Assembly (NCBI GenBank): GCA_030426085.1
Contig: JAUHYW010000042.1
Span: forward strand, 19,799 to 83,798
Reading direction: 5' to 3'
DNA: 64,000 nucleotides
DNA from: a bacterium
Lineage (GTDB): Bacteria; Myxococcota_A; Bradymonadia; UBA7976; UBA1532
The notes below the pieces were generated by a model. That model was not told the origin of the DNA, did no database searches, and was given only the letters and a program-made list of their open reading frames with translations. Of the stretch, positions 8,782 to 16,888 are shown piece by piece (position 1 is the first letter of the stretch; each line of letters starts with the position of its first letter). A program made the translations under genes and the position numbers.

Positions 8782-10671
8782 ATGGTCTATCGTCGGGGTC
8801 GGTGGGGGGAGTTGATGGTGGTCGCAACGCTCGGTCTCGGTCTGTCAGCCGTCGCACAGGCGGGCCCGCCCGGCGGCGACCCCGCCCCCTACTGCATCGA
8901 CCTCGCCCGCATCGACCTCGACGGCGTCGACCCGCCGATGGACGCCCGCGGCGGTGGCCTCTGGTTTCCGCTCGACATGCCGGTCGAGTTCGAGGTCCTG
9001 CTCTGCAGCGCAGCCCGGGGTGACATCTGCGCCATCGACCCCACGGTGTATCAGGGGCGGCGGGTCTATGTGCACCCCCGGGGCGCCGTCGCCATCGACA
9101 TGATCGACCCCCGAGCGAACGGATGGGCCGAGCCCGCGTGGGCCATGCTGCAGGATCGGGGGCGAGCCCCGGTGCCTCCGCTGGTGATGCCCCAGCTCCT
9201 CTCCTCGCCCGTGCTCGTGCGCTCGGCGCGGCTCGGCCTGCCCGGCGAGGCCCTGGACGCGCTCTTCATCGTGTGGGGGGCCGAGGGCGACGAACTCTTC
9301 AGCGTCCTGCTGCGTGTGCTGCCTCCACCCGACGGCCGGCGCCCGCTCCCGCCCGGCGAGGAGCCGCCCAGCCACCAGCTCGTCGCCGACATCGTCTACT
9401 ACCGCTGCGCGCTCGACGTGTGCGATGCCGGGGTCGATATCTGCGCCGGCTACCACGATGGCATCACCGGTCATCCGTTCGACTGGGACGGCGCCCGCGA
9501 GGTGCTCTGCGAGCCGCACGAGCGCTTCGAGCGCCCCGACGCACCACAGTTCGAGCAGGCCGCGGCGTCGGGCGCCCTCGGGCGGCCCGATCCCATCTGT
9601 GGCGGTGAGCCGACCTTCAGCATGCGGCGACCCTTCCCGAGCCGGCTGGCCCGGGAGTACACCGTCGAGGACGACCTGGACGGTGTGCTCGACTGCGTGG
9701 GCGGGGCCGGGGTCGGGTGCGACAACTGCCCGGGGGAGTTCAACCCCGACCAGCTCGACTCCGACGGGGACGGCGTCGGCGATCTGTGCAGCGACTGCGA
9801 CCACGACGGCGACGGGCTCTACGACGACCCGAGCCACGCGGACATGCCGCGATGCCGGGGGCTCAGCCCCAAGCCCTTCGACAACTGCCCCTTCGTCCCC
9901 AACCCGGTCGAGGGCTTCCTCGAGATTCAGGCCGACACCGACGGGGACGGTGTCGGCGACGCCTGCGACAACTGCGTCGAGGTCCCAAACTACGCCGACC
10001 CGTTCGCGGGGCCCCAGGCCGATCTGGACCGCGACGGGCAGGGCGACGCGTGTGACACCGACGCGGACGGCGACTTCGTCATCGACGTGGGCGACAATTG
10101 CCCCCGGGTCGTCAACCCGGCGCAGACCGACGGTGATGGGGACGGCGTCGGCGACGCGTGTGATCCGGACATCGACGGGGACGGGCAGCCCAACGACGCC
10201 GACCTGTGCCCCTTCCTGCCGAGCCGGTGGCATCCCTGGCCCTGGTGTGATCCCTTCAGTGACGGGCAGATGCCGGACGCCGACGGGGACGGTGTCATCG
10301 ACAAGTGGGATCTCTGCCCGCTCGTCCCGGCGGCCGCGGACAACGACGAGGACGGCGACGGTCGCGGCGCGATGTGCGACGCCGATGACGACGGGGATCT
10401 GTTGCTGGACGCGTGTGACGAGGACTGCTGGGTTGGCTTGGATGACCCGTGCCGGCTGGGGCCGCTCATGATGCGTCTGAGGCGAGATGACAGGTGGGAT
10501 GACCCGGAGATCTGTGGAGCGGCGCGCGCGTGGCGAGATGTCGCGGCCGGCCTCGCGGAGGGCACGCGGGAGCCAGAGCCGTTGCCCATGCCGCCCCTGC
10601 CGGATGACGCGAACGGCGCGAACGGCGCGAACAGCGCAGGCGGCTTCTCCTTCGGGCCCTGGGGGCAGTGA
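8782..10671 (+). CDS. Secreted protein with thrombospondin type 3 (calcium-binding) repeats
   Basis: 629 residues from ATG 8782, preceded by GAGG at 8771-8774. This start gives a clear signal peptide (YRRGRWGELMVV then LGLGLSAVAQA); starting 49 codons earlier would not. The first ~280 residues form a cysteine-containing domain I do not recognise. From about residue 300 come acidic TSP3 repeats, of the type DNCPGEFNPDQLDSDGDGVG and DNCPRVVNPAQTDGDGDGVG, each ending GDxC. TSP3 repeats bind Ca2+ along a wire-like solenoid, so this is probably an extracellular or surface protein. Its stop overlaps the next, related gene. Confidence 0.85.
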   Translation: MVYRRGRWGELMVVATLGLGLSAVAQAGPPGGDPAPYCIDLARIDLDGVDPPMDARGGGLWFPLDMPVEFEVLLCSAARGDICAIDPTVYQGRRVYVHPRGAVAIDMIDPRANGWAEPAWAMLQDRGRAPVPPLVMPQLLSSPVLVRSARLGLPGEALDALFIVWGAEGDELFSVLLRVLPPPDGRRPLPPGEEPPSHQLVADIVYYRCALDVCDAGVDICAGYHDGITGHPFDWDGAREVLCEPHERFERPDAPQFEQAAASGALGRPDPICGGEPTFSMRRPFPSRLAREYTVEDDLDGVLDCVGGAGVGCDNCPGEFNPDQLDSDGDGVGDLCSDCDHDGDGLYDDPSHADMPRCRGLSPKPFDNCPFVPNPVEGFLEIQADTDGDGVGDACDNCVEVPNYADPFAGPQADLDRDGQGDACDTDADGDFVIDVGDNCPRVVNPAQTDGDGDGVGDACDPDIDGDGQPNDADLCPFLPSRWHPWPWCDPFSDGQMPDADGDGVIDKWDLCPLVPAAADNDEDGDGRGAMCDADDDGDLLLDACDEDCWVGLDDPCRLGPLMMRLRRDDRWDDPEICGAARAWRDVAAGLAEGTREPEPLPMPPLPDDANGANGANSAGGFSFGPWGQ

Positions 10672-13394
10672 TGGGCGCTGAGACGGGCATCGGGCCCAGG
10701 GGCCGGGCAATACGCGACTCACAGTGGTGTCTGCGAGCCCGACCAGCGGCGGTGATCACCCCGATCGGATCGAGTCGTTCATCATGGGCCCCGACGTGGC
10801 TCCGGGTCGGGCTGATCGTGCTGGCATCACTCGCTGTGGCCCCGGCCGCGGCGCAGGTCTGCCAGCGCGCCGGGCAGCCCCTCGCCTTCGAGGCGGTGCC
10901 GTTCGCCGACGCGGCGATCCCCGGTGTCACCCAGGGGGTCATCCAAGCGCCCCAGGCGCGGGCCCGCATCGGGTCGGGGGCGCTCGTCGATGTCTTCGGG
11001 GGCGACATCCCCTGGTACGGCCATCGGGTGCCGGTGCCCGAAGACGAGCGGCTGGTCTCCGAAGAGGACGCCATCATCGTCAGCCGGTGGGGCGCGCTCA
11101 CTTTGCAGAACGTCGCCGGGCATCTGGCGGAGCCCTGGATCGGTGATCTGGCCCCGCTGCCCCGCTCCCCCGATGACGGCCCCGCCCGTCCCATGATCGC
11201 GGCGCTGCAATCGCAGCACGGCTTCGAGCGCGTCGAGTGGCGCCTGGGGCACACCGCCGAGCCCGCCCCCCGCGCGATGTTGATGGTGCGGTGGTCCGAC
11301 GGCGAGCTCGGGGCCGGCGGGGCGCATGTGCGGCTCCTCGTCAGCCGCGCGCTCGATGCCCCCGACGCGCCGCTGCGGATCGAGCTGGGCTACGCGGGCT
11401 GCGACGCGCTCCCGATCGACGAGGCGCTCGTGGGCTTCGACGAAGGCATCGCCGAAGAGGGGGGCGCGTTCGTCGCTGGCCGGGGGTGGACCTCACCAGC
11501 GTCGAACCTCGGGGCGCCCGCGGCGCAGTGGCCGGCGCTCCTGTGCCTCGTCTCGAACGTCGGTGAGCCGGGGATCTGGGTCTACGAGCTGATCGACGGC
11601 CTGCCCACCGGCTGCGGCATCGACGACGACCCGCCGGCCGCGGCCTGCGAGCCCGGCGGCGTGTGTCGGGCGGGCGACATCACCTACGACGACGGCTGCA
11701 CGGCCGACTGCCGCTGCGAGCTCCCGCCCGACGAGAACGGATGTCGGACGCCGCCCGCCGGCGCGCTCGATCCGCTGTGTCTCTACGGCGCCGGCGACGA
11801 CCCCCGCTGCTTCGACCGCGACGTGGATGGTGACGGCGTGATCTGGGATCCGGCCGCGCAGCGCTTCGACGACATCTGCCCGCTCGTCGCCCGGCCGCGG
11901 GGCCTGCACCCGGCGCAGCTCGACACCCGCTACGCGGCCAACGGCTCCGCGTGCTTGCTGGACCGCCACGGCGACCTCACCGACCACCTCGATTGGGATG
12001 GCGACGGCGAGGGCGACATGTGCGACTTCAACAGCGACGACGACGCCATCCCCGACTGCGGCTTCGACGGGGTCTGCCCCCCGTGGCGCAACGGGGCCGA
12101 CGACGACCAGGACGGACGGGTCGACGAGATGCCGTTCGGCGAGCCGGGGGAGTGCTTCGCGCCCGGCTCGTGTCGCTATGGCGACAACGCGCTCGACGAC
12201 GACGGCGACACCCGGGTGGACGAGGAGGGCGAGTGGTACCCGTGGAGCCCCGAAGAGTCGGACGACGACCTGTGCCCCCGCACCTACGAGCTCGCCCGGG
12301 TCGACTCCGACGGCGACGGCGTCGGTGATGCCTGCGACCTCGACGCCGATGGCGACGGCGTCCTCGACTGCGGCCGGGATGGTATCTGCCATCCGCAGTT
12401 CGATCGCATCGACTCCGACCTCGACCGGCAGGTGGACGAGGCGTGGAGCTGCGAGAACGATCTGCTCGTGGATCTGTGTCTGCCCGGCGTCGACGATGAC
12501 GCCGATGGCATCGTCGACGAGGACGCCGAGTGTGCCCGCGTCGGCCCCTGTGTACCCAACGGCTTCGACGAGGACGCCGACGGCGTCGTCGACGAGGTCG
12601 ACTGCGAGGGGGCGGTGGGCATCGGCATCATCCGCCGCAATCGCGTGGACGATGACTGCGACGGGGTGGTCGACGAGATCGGCGAGGCCGGCGTCGACGA
12701 TCTGCCCCGGGGGTGCCAACCGCGAGATGCGATGTACGACGATGGTCGGGACAACTGCCCCGACGTCGCCAACCGGGATCAGGCCGATCTGGACGGCGAC
12801 GGGGTGGGGGATGCCTGTGACATCGAGCGAGACGGCGATGGCATCCGCGACCTCGTCGACAACTGCCCCGGCGTCGCCAACCGCGACCAGGCCGACCAGG
12901 ACGGGGACGGCGTCGGCGACGCGTGCGAGACGGATCTCGACGGCGACGGGGTGCTCGACGTGGACGATGTCTGCCCATACCTACCCGACGCGGGCCAGGG
13001 TGATCTCGACGGCGACGGCGCGGGCGACGCGTGCGACGACGACGACGACGGCGATGGCTGGCCCGACGCGCTCGATGATTGCCCCGTGGTGCCTGGCGAC
13101 GTGCGCGGCTGCCCCCAGGCGCCGGAGCCTGAGCCGGAGCCGGACGCCATGCTGCCCGATCCCGAGCCGGACGCAGGTCCGGAGCCGGAGCCGGAGCCGG
13201 TAGACATGGGTCCGCCCGAGGAGATCTGCACCGGGGGCGGCAGCGATGAGGCGCGGACGCTGAAGAGGCAGCGATGCCCGAATCACCCCGACCCGGAGAA
13301 CTGCCGGATCGGTCTGCCGACGACCCCCACTCGGGGGTGGCCTCTGCTCGCGTTGTTGTTCGGGTTCGCGTGGCGTCGCCGCGCGCGGCGGTGA
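10671..13394 (+). CDS. Secreted protein with TSP3 and MopE-like metal-binding repeats and a C-terminal sorting-like signal
   Basis: 907 residues from ATG 10671, in a TGATG overlap with the preceding gene. A GTG at 10752 would place the start directly before the signal peptide (WLRVGLIVLASLAVAPAAAQ) and is a good alternative. Residues ~60-350 are a unique domain. The rest combines MopE-type units (DDDCDGVVDEIGEAG, DEDADGVVDEVDCEG) with TSP3 units (DNCPDVANRDQADLDGDGVG). A Pro-Glu spacer (PEPEPEPDAMLP) follows, and the C-terminus is GWPLLALLFGFAWRRRARR: a short hydrophobic helix ending in an Arg cluster, like MYXO-CTERM or PEP-CTERM sorting tails. The protein is probably exported and retained by C-terminal processing. 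It is co-transcribed with the upstream TSP3 gene. Confidence 0.85.
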   Translation: MGAETGIGPRGRAIRDSQWCLRARPAAVITPIGSSRSSWAPTWLRVGLIVLASLAVAPAAAQVCQRAGQPLAFEAVPFADAAIPGVTQGVIQAPQARARIGSGALVDVFGGDIPWYGHRVPVPEDERLVSEEDAIIVSRWGALTLQNVAGHLAEPWIGDLAPLPRSPDDGPARPMIAALQSQHGFERVEWRLGHTAEPAPRAMLMVRWSDGELGAGGAHVRLLVSRALDAPDAPLRIELGYAGCDALPIDEALVGFDEGIAEEGGAFVAGRGWTSPASNLGAPAAQWPALLCLVSNVGEPGIWVYELIDGLPTGCGIDDDPPAAACEPGGVCRAGDITYDDGCTADCRCELPPDENGCRTPPAGALDPLCLYGAGDDPRCFDRDVDGDGVIWDPAAQRFDDICPLVARPRGLHPAQLDTRYAANGSACLLDRHGDLTDHLDWDGDGEGDMCDFNSDDDAIPDCGFDGVCPPWRNGADDDQDGRVDEMPFGEPGECFAPGSCRYGDNALDDDGDTRVDEEGEWYPWSPEESDDDLCPRTYELARVDSDGDGVGDACDLDADGDGVLDCGRDGICHPQFDRIDSDLDRQVDEAWSCENDLLVDLCLPGVDDDADGIVDEDAECARVGPCVPNGFDEDADGVVDEVDCEGAVGIGIIRRNRVDDDCDGVVDEIGEAGVDDLPRGCQPRDAMYDDGRDNCPDVANRDQADLDGDGVGDACDIERDGDGIRDLVDNCPGVANRDQADQDGDGVGDACETDLDGDGVLDVDDVCPYLPDAGQGDLDGDGAGDACDDDDDGDGWPDALDDCPVVPGDVRGCPQAPEPEPEPDAMLPDPEPDAGPEPEPEPVDMGPPEEICTGGGSDEARTLKRQRCPNHPDPENCRIGLPTTPTRGWPLLALLFGFAWRRRARR

Positions 13395-13415
13395 TCTTCG
13401 GACGGAGCGTCCTCT

Positions 13416-14978
13416 CTACCAGAGCTTCCACCACGGCTTGTCGCCGCCCTCGGCTTCCTCGGCGCCGCCCTCGGCCTGACGACCGGCGTCCTCCGGGCGC
13501 TGCCCACTGTCCGTGGCCTGTGTGGCCTGCGGGGCAGGGGACCCGCTCGCCTGCCTCGGGCCCCCGCCGCCCGCGGGGCCCGGCCCGTAGCCGTGCTTCG
13601 CGTGCAGCGCGGCGACCCGCTCGAGCAGCGGCTGCCCCTTCGCGGGGTCGACCATGAACACGAAGCTCGCGAACCCGCCGATCGCCGCCAGTACGTCGGC
13701 CTGGGGATCGCCCCACACCTTGCCCTCGGGCCCGTCCTGCTCGATCTGGAACAGCGTCGCTCGGAACCGCCGCAGCGTCGCCCGCTCCACCCCGACCCGC
13801 TCGTTGACCGTCAGCCCGGTGACCTCCTGCCGGCGGCCGCGGCGCAGGATCCGGGTCTTGTCGGGGTGCACCGTGAAGCCCTCGCGCCCCACCAGATAGC
13901 GCACGCGCCGGAGCAGCTTGCCCACCGCCTCGCTGCTGGCGTCGTCGCCGGAGAACGTCAGATCGTCGGCGTAGCGGGTGTAGGTGAAGCCGCTGTTCGT
14001 CGCCAGCGTGGTCAGCGCGCGGTCCAGGCGGCGGCAGATGATGTTCGTCAGCGCCGGGCTCGTCGGGGCGCCCTGCGGCAGAGCGCGGGTGTCGTGGGCG
14101 ACGTACCAGGTGCGCCCGTCGAGCTGGAGTTCGTCGATCTCGGGCTCGGTGCACAGCAGCGCGAGGATCGTCGACGCCGACGGCGAGTAGCCCAGCGCCT
14201 TGAACTGACCCCAGACCCGGGGGAAGCCGACCGTCGGGAAGAAGTCCTCGAGGTCGAGGTTGACCACCACCGCCCGGCCGACGTGCGGCGCGGCGTTGCT
14301 CACGATGGAGCGGCCGGGCACGAAGCCATGGGCCGCGTCGTGCAGCGGGATCGGGTGCAGGATGTTGTCCAGGATCCAGCGCTGGGCCCGCTTCAAGCGA
14401 GGCATCGGCGCCGAGATGAGCCGGGTGCCGCCGGTCTTCTTGGGCAGTTCGAAGCGCCGATAATGGGTCGTCTGGCTCACCCGCCGGGCGAAGGCGAGGA
14501 ACCGCAGCTCGCCCATGCCGATGCCCATCGCCCGGGCGATCGCCGCGCCGTCGGTCAGCTCGGGCAGCCCGTGCTCGGCGAGGCGGGCCCGCTCGACGGT
14601 GGTCTGGTTCAGGGCGCCCGACTCGCCGGCCCCGATGAACGTGATCGCGGTCGCCTTGCGTCGGCGCCAGGCTTCGGCCCGCGCCTGCCGCTCGGCCTCG
14701 CGGCGGGCCTTGGTCTCCTCCCGCTTGCGGCGGGATTCGGCCATGCGCTGCTTGCGGATCTCGCGCAGCAGAGCCGCCTCGTCGCGCAGCCGGGCCTGCT
14801 CGTCGCGCAGCCGGCGCAGCTCGGCCCGCAGCTCGCCTTGCAGCTTCATGTCGGCTTGCAGGCTGTCGGGGCCCCCGGCGTCGGGATCCCAGAAGCCCAG
14901 CCGGATCATCTCGTGCAGGATGTACTCCTGCTTCGAGGTCTGCCGGATGCGGGCGTATATCTCGGCGCGGCTGGTCAT
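13416..14978 (-). CDS. Retron-type reverse transcriptase
   Basis: 520 residues, ATG at 14978. An N-terminal extension (1-40) and a long charged coiled coil (about 45-108, repeated RxxLRxEQARLR) precede the polymerase. Retron RT hallmarks are all present: NAAPH (228-232, the NAxxH motif of region X), catalytic DLEDFF (242-247), QGAPTSP (302-308), catalytic YADD (336-339) and VTG (386-388, region Y). The tail from about 450 is low-complexity and ends DKPWWKLW. It copies the msd part of the RNA just upstream (15008-15234) into msDNA, priming from a 2'-OH of an internal G. Length and N-terminal extension resemble the myxobacterial Mx162-type enzymes. It converges with the TSP3 gene, with only about 20 bp between. 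Confidence 0.97.
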   Translation of the reverse strand: MTSRAEIYARIRQTSKQEYILHEMIRLGFWDPDAGGPDSLQADMKLQGELRAELRRLRDEQARLRDEAALLREIRKQRMAESRRKREETKARREAERQARAEAWRRRKATAITFIGAGESGALNQTTVERARLAEHGLPELTDGAAIARAMGIGMGELRFLAFARRVSQTTHYRRFELPKKTGGTRLISAPMPRLKRAQRWILDNILHPIPLHDAAHGFVPGRSIVSNAAPHVGRAVVVNLDLEDFFPTVGFPRVWGQFKALGYSPSASTILALLCTEPEIDELQLDGRTWYVAHDTRALPQGAPTSPALTNIICRRLDRALTTLATNSGFTYTRYADDLTFSGDDASSEAVGKLLRRVRYLVGREGFTVHPDKTRILRRGRRQEVTGLTVNERVGVERATLRRFRATLFQIEQDGPEGKVWGDPQADVLAAIGGFASFVFMVDPAKGQPLLERVAALHAKHGYGPGPAGGGGPRQASGSPAPQATQATDSGQRPEDAGRQAEGGAEEAEGGDKPWWKLW

Positions 14979-15000
14979 GGCAGGCGGCTGGTCATGGCAG
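14967..15000. repeat. 17-bp perfect tandem duplication at the RT start codon
   Basis: Positions 14967-14983 and 14984-15000 are identical 17-mers. Each contains a CAT, so on the minus strand there are two ATGs with identical context, 17 nt and therefore out of frame with each other. The downstream one (14978) starts the RT. Confidence 0.95.
14975..14995 (-). CDS. Possible six-codon leader ORF (MTSRLP) ending on the RT start codon
   Basis: The upstream ATG made by the tandem duplication opens a six-codon frame whose TGA overlaps the RT ATG (ATGA). It could be a coupling leader peptide or simply a by-product of the duplication. No strong Shine-Dalgarno sequence precedes it. Confidence 0.3.
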   Translation of the reverse strand: MTSRLP

Positions 15001-15007
15001 AAAAGGT

Positions 15008-15234
15008 GAACGCGCGCGGGATCGGCCTTCGAAGAAGCTGTCGACTGGACGGCTCAACTCACCGCGGGGAGGGGGCCCCGTGGGATGCGGGGCTCTCGCG
15101 AGCCCACACCGTGAGCATCCGACGGGGCCCCTTCCCCGCTCAGTTACGAGCCGGCCAGTGATGCGTGATCGACCATGCGGCACGGACGGCGATCCGCCGC
15201 CCGGGTTGCAAAGCTGTCGACCCCGCGCGCGCTC
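15008..15234 (-). ncRNA. Retron msr-msd non-coding RNA
   Basis: Hand-folded on the minus strand. a1 (15234-15216) and a2 (15026-15008) pair over 19 positions with 16 Watson-Crick pairs, two G-U pairs and one mismatch. Directly after a1 comes CAGC, whose G at 15214 is the candidate branching guanosine. The msr part holds a perfect hairpin with CGGCG and CGCCG arms around GAT (about 15187-15199), extendable to eight pairs. The msd part is a 25-position stem (15139-15115 with 15088-15064; 23 pairs) whose loop contains a second perfect hairpin, GGGCTC-GCGA-GAGCCC (15105-15090). The RNA starts 13 nt after the SWIM gene stop and precedes the RT. The order a1-msr-msd-a2-RT is the retron standard. 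From the fold, msDNA should be roughly 100-125 nt (estimate). Confidence 0.9.
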
Positions 15235-15247
15235 GAGAATCTCCTTA

Positions 15248-16888
15248 TCATCGGGCCCGCGCCGCCGCCATCCTCAACGCGAGGATGTGGGCGCACGGGC
15301 CGCGTCTGAGTTTGTTGCGAAAATGCCAGCGGCAGCCACACTCGGCCGCCCGCAGGCGCTCGTCCTCGTCGATGCGGGCGCTGACCTCGAGCTGGCGTGA
15401 TTCGTCGCGCACCGTGCCGCTCAGGTTCAGGTGACCCTCGCCGTCCAGGCGCTGGCTGCGCACCCGGACCCGGCGGTTGTCGACCAGATGGGTCGCGGTC
15501 TCTTCCCGCTCGCTGGCGAAGCGCAGCCGGTCCATCGGCAGCGGATCCCGGCTCAGCTCGCGGGCGCGGTAGACCCCGGCGTGCAGATCGAAGATGGCCC
15601 GCCCGGCCTGGGCCCACGCGCCGAGGGCGCCGAGCACGGTCGAGCGCTCCAGGCCGAGCCGGGCGCTCAGCTCGTCGGGCGTCGCCAGCCAGGTCTCTCT
15701 CAAGCCCTCGAAGACCCGCCGCTTCGTATCATCGTCCACCTCGGCTCGGGGCGCCATGAGATCGAAGTTGCCGGCCGTCGACCAGTCATTGGCCGTCCAG
15801 CCCGACAGGCCCAGGGTGAAGACCATCGATCCCATGTCGGCCACGTAGAACGACGGCATGCCTTTGCCGAGCAGGTGCACGGTGAAGCGATGGGTCACCG
15901 GGATCAGCCGCTCGAGGATGTGGATGCGCCGCCGGCCCCACACCCGGATCTCGGTCGCCTCGGGCCCCTCGTAGACCGATCGGGGGCACTCGATGACATG
16001 GTTCCACGGCTCGAAGACCACCTTCACCGGCTCGCCGGGGGTGAGGCAATAGCGCATCGAGCGCGGGCCGCGGGTCTCTTTGTGGCGCCGCAGGAAGAGG
16101 CAGAAGTTGTAGACATCCAGCGGGTGCAGGTCGACCGTCGTCGCCGGCAGCGCCATCGCCGAGCTGACCTGGAGGAAGCCCCGGACCCAGCTATCGGGCA
16201 GGTCGATCTTGACCTCGCGCAGCGTCTCTTCGCCGGTCGTCGCGACCTCGAAGCCCCCCGGGTCGACCTTCAGCGACGTCGTCTTGTAGGTCCGGATCTT
16301 CTGGAACTCGTCGTACAGCGCCGCCGAGTAGTCGATGTTCGTCGTGCCGCAGGCCCGGTCGCCGACCTCGTCGAACTCCTCGTAGCGGGCCGCGAGGCAG
16401 CCATAGGTCGACTCGTCCTTGCTGAAACACTCGAAGAAGACTTGATCGGGGTGCACCGTGATGACCGGATCGAGCACCAGCCACGCCTGATAGTCCCGGG
16501 TGTAGAGATAGTCGAAGTAGCGCCGCTGGGCCCGATAGAACGGCTGCATGCGCCGGCTGACCCGCTGGTCGACGGCCTGCAACTCCCGGCTGATGCGCTC
16601 GATCTGCGATCGCACGCTCGCGCTGCGGGTCATCGCGGCGATGAGATCGCGCTCCTCCTGCTGGGCCAGCCATGCCTTGTAGGCCGCGCGATCCTTGGGG
16701 GTGTAGCGCAGATCGCTGATCACCACGTCGTGCAGCGCGCTGATGGCTTCCCGGAACTCGATGCCCGCCCGCAGGCGGCCTTCGAAGTGGGTCGGCGGGC
16801 GGGTCGCGTCGGGCACGAAGCTCAGAGCGCTGGCGGTCGGCGTGTTCCGGACCGCGGTGTGCCCCTGATAGGCGTAGCGGAACTCCAT
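15248..16888 (-). CDS. Winged-helix SWIM zinc-finger protein (type XIII retron WHSWIM component)
   Basis: 546 residues. ATG at 16888 overlaps the stop of the HEAT gene (TGATG), which fixes the start. The C-terminus carries a SWIM finger, CGC then 12 residues then CAH (CxCx12CxH, about residues 518-535), predicted to bind zinc and DNA or protein. At about 425-470 a winged-helix-like segment is seen (TPDELSARLGLERSTVLGAL, then AGRAIFDLHAGVYRARE). The large N-terminal part is unfamiliar, with several tyrosine/cysteine-rich stretches (FFECFSKDESTYGCLAARY). It lies between the HEAT protein and the retron RNA. From memory, RT + ARM + WHSWIM is the composition of type XIII retrons, so this is a probable effector or adaptor. 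Confidence 0.9.
   Translation of the reverse strand: MEFRYAYQGHTAVRNTPTASALSFVPDATRPPTHFEGRLRAGIEFREAISALHDVVISDLRYTPKDRAAYKAWLAQQEERDLIAAMTRSASVRSQIERISRELQAVDQRVSRRMQPFYRAQRRYFDYLYTRDYQAWLVLDPVITVHPDQVFFECFSKDESTYGCLAARYEEFDEVGDRACGTTNIDYSAALYDEFQKIRTYKTTSLKVDPGGFEVATTGEETLREVKIDLPDSWVRGFLQVSSAMALPATTVDLHPLDVYNFCLFLRRHKETRGPRSMRYCLTPGEPVKVVFEPWNHVIECPRSVYEGPEATEIRVWGRRRIHILERLIPVTHRFTVHLLGKGMPSFYVADMGSMVFTLGLSGWTANDWSTAGNFDLMAPRAEVDDDTKRRVFEGLRETWLATPDELSARLGLERSTVLGALGAWAQAGRAIFDLHAGVYRARELSRDPLPMDRLRFASEREETATHLVDNRRVRVRSQRLDGEGHLNLSGTVRDESRQLEVSARIDEDERLRAAECGCRWHFRNKLRRGPCAHILALRMAAARAR

Noticed and set aside
13398..13410. Small hairpin GGACG-GAG-CGTCC between the convergent TSP3 and RT genes
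   Set aside because: The five-pair stem is short and no T run follows on either strand, so it is not supported as a terminator.
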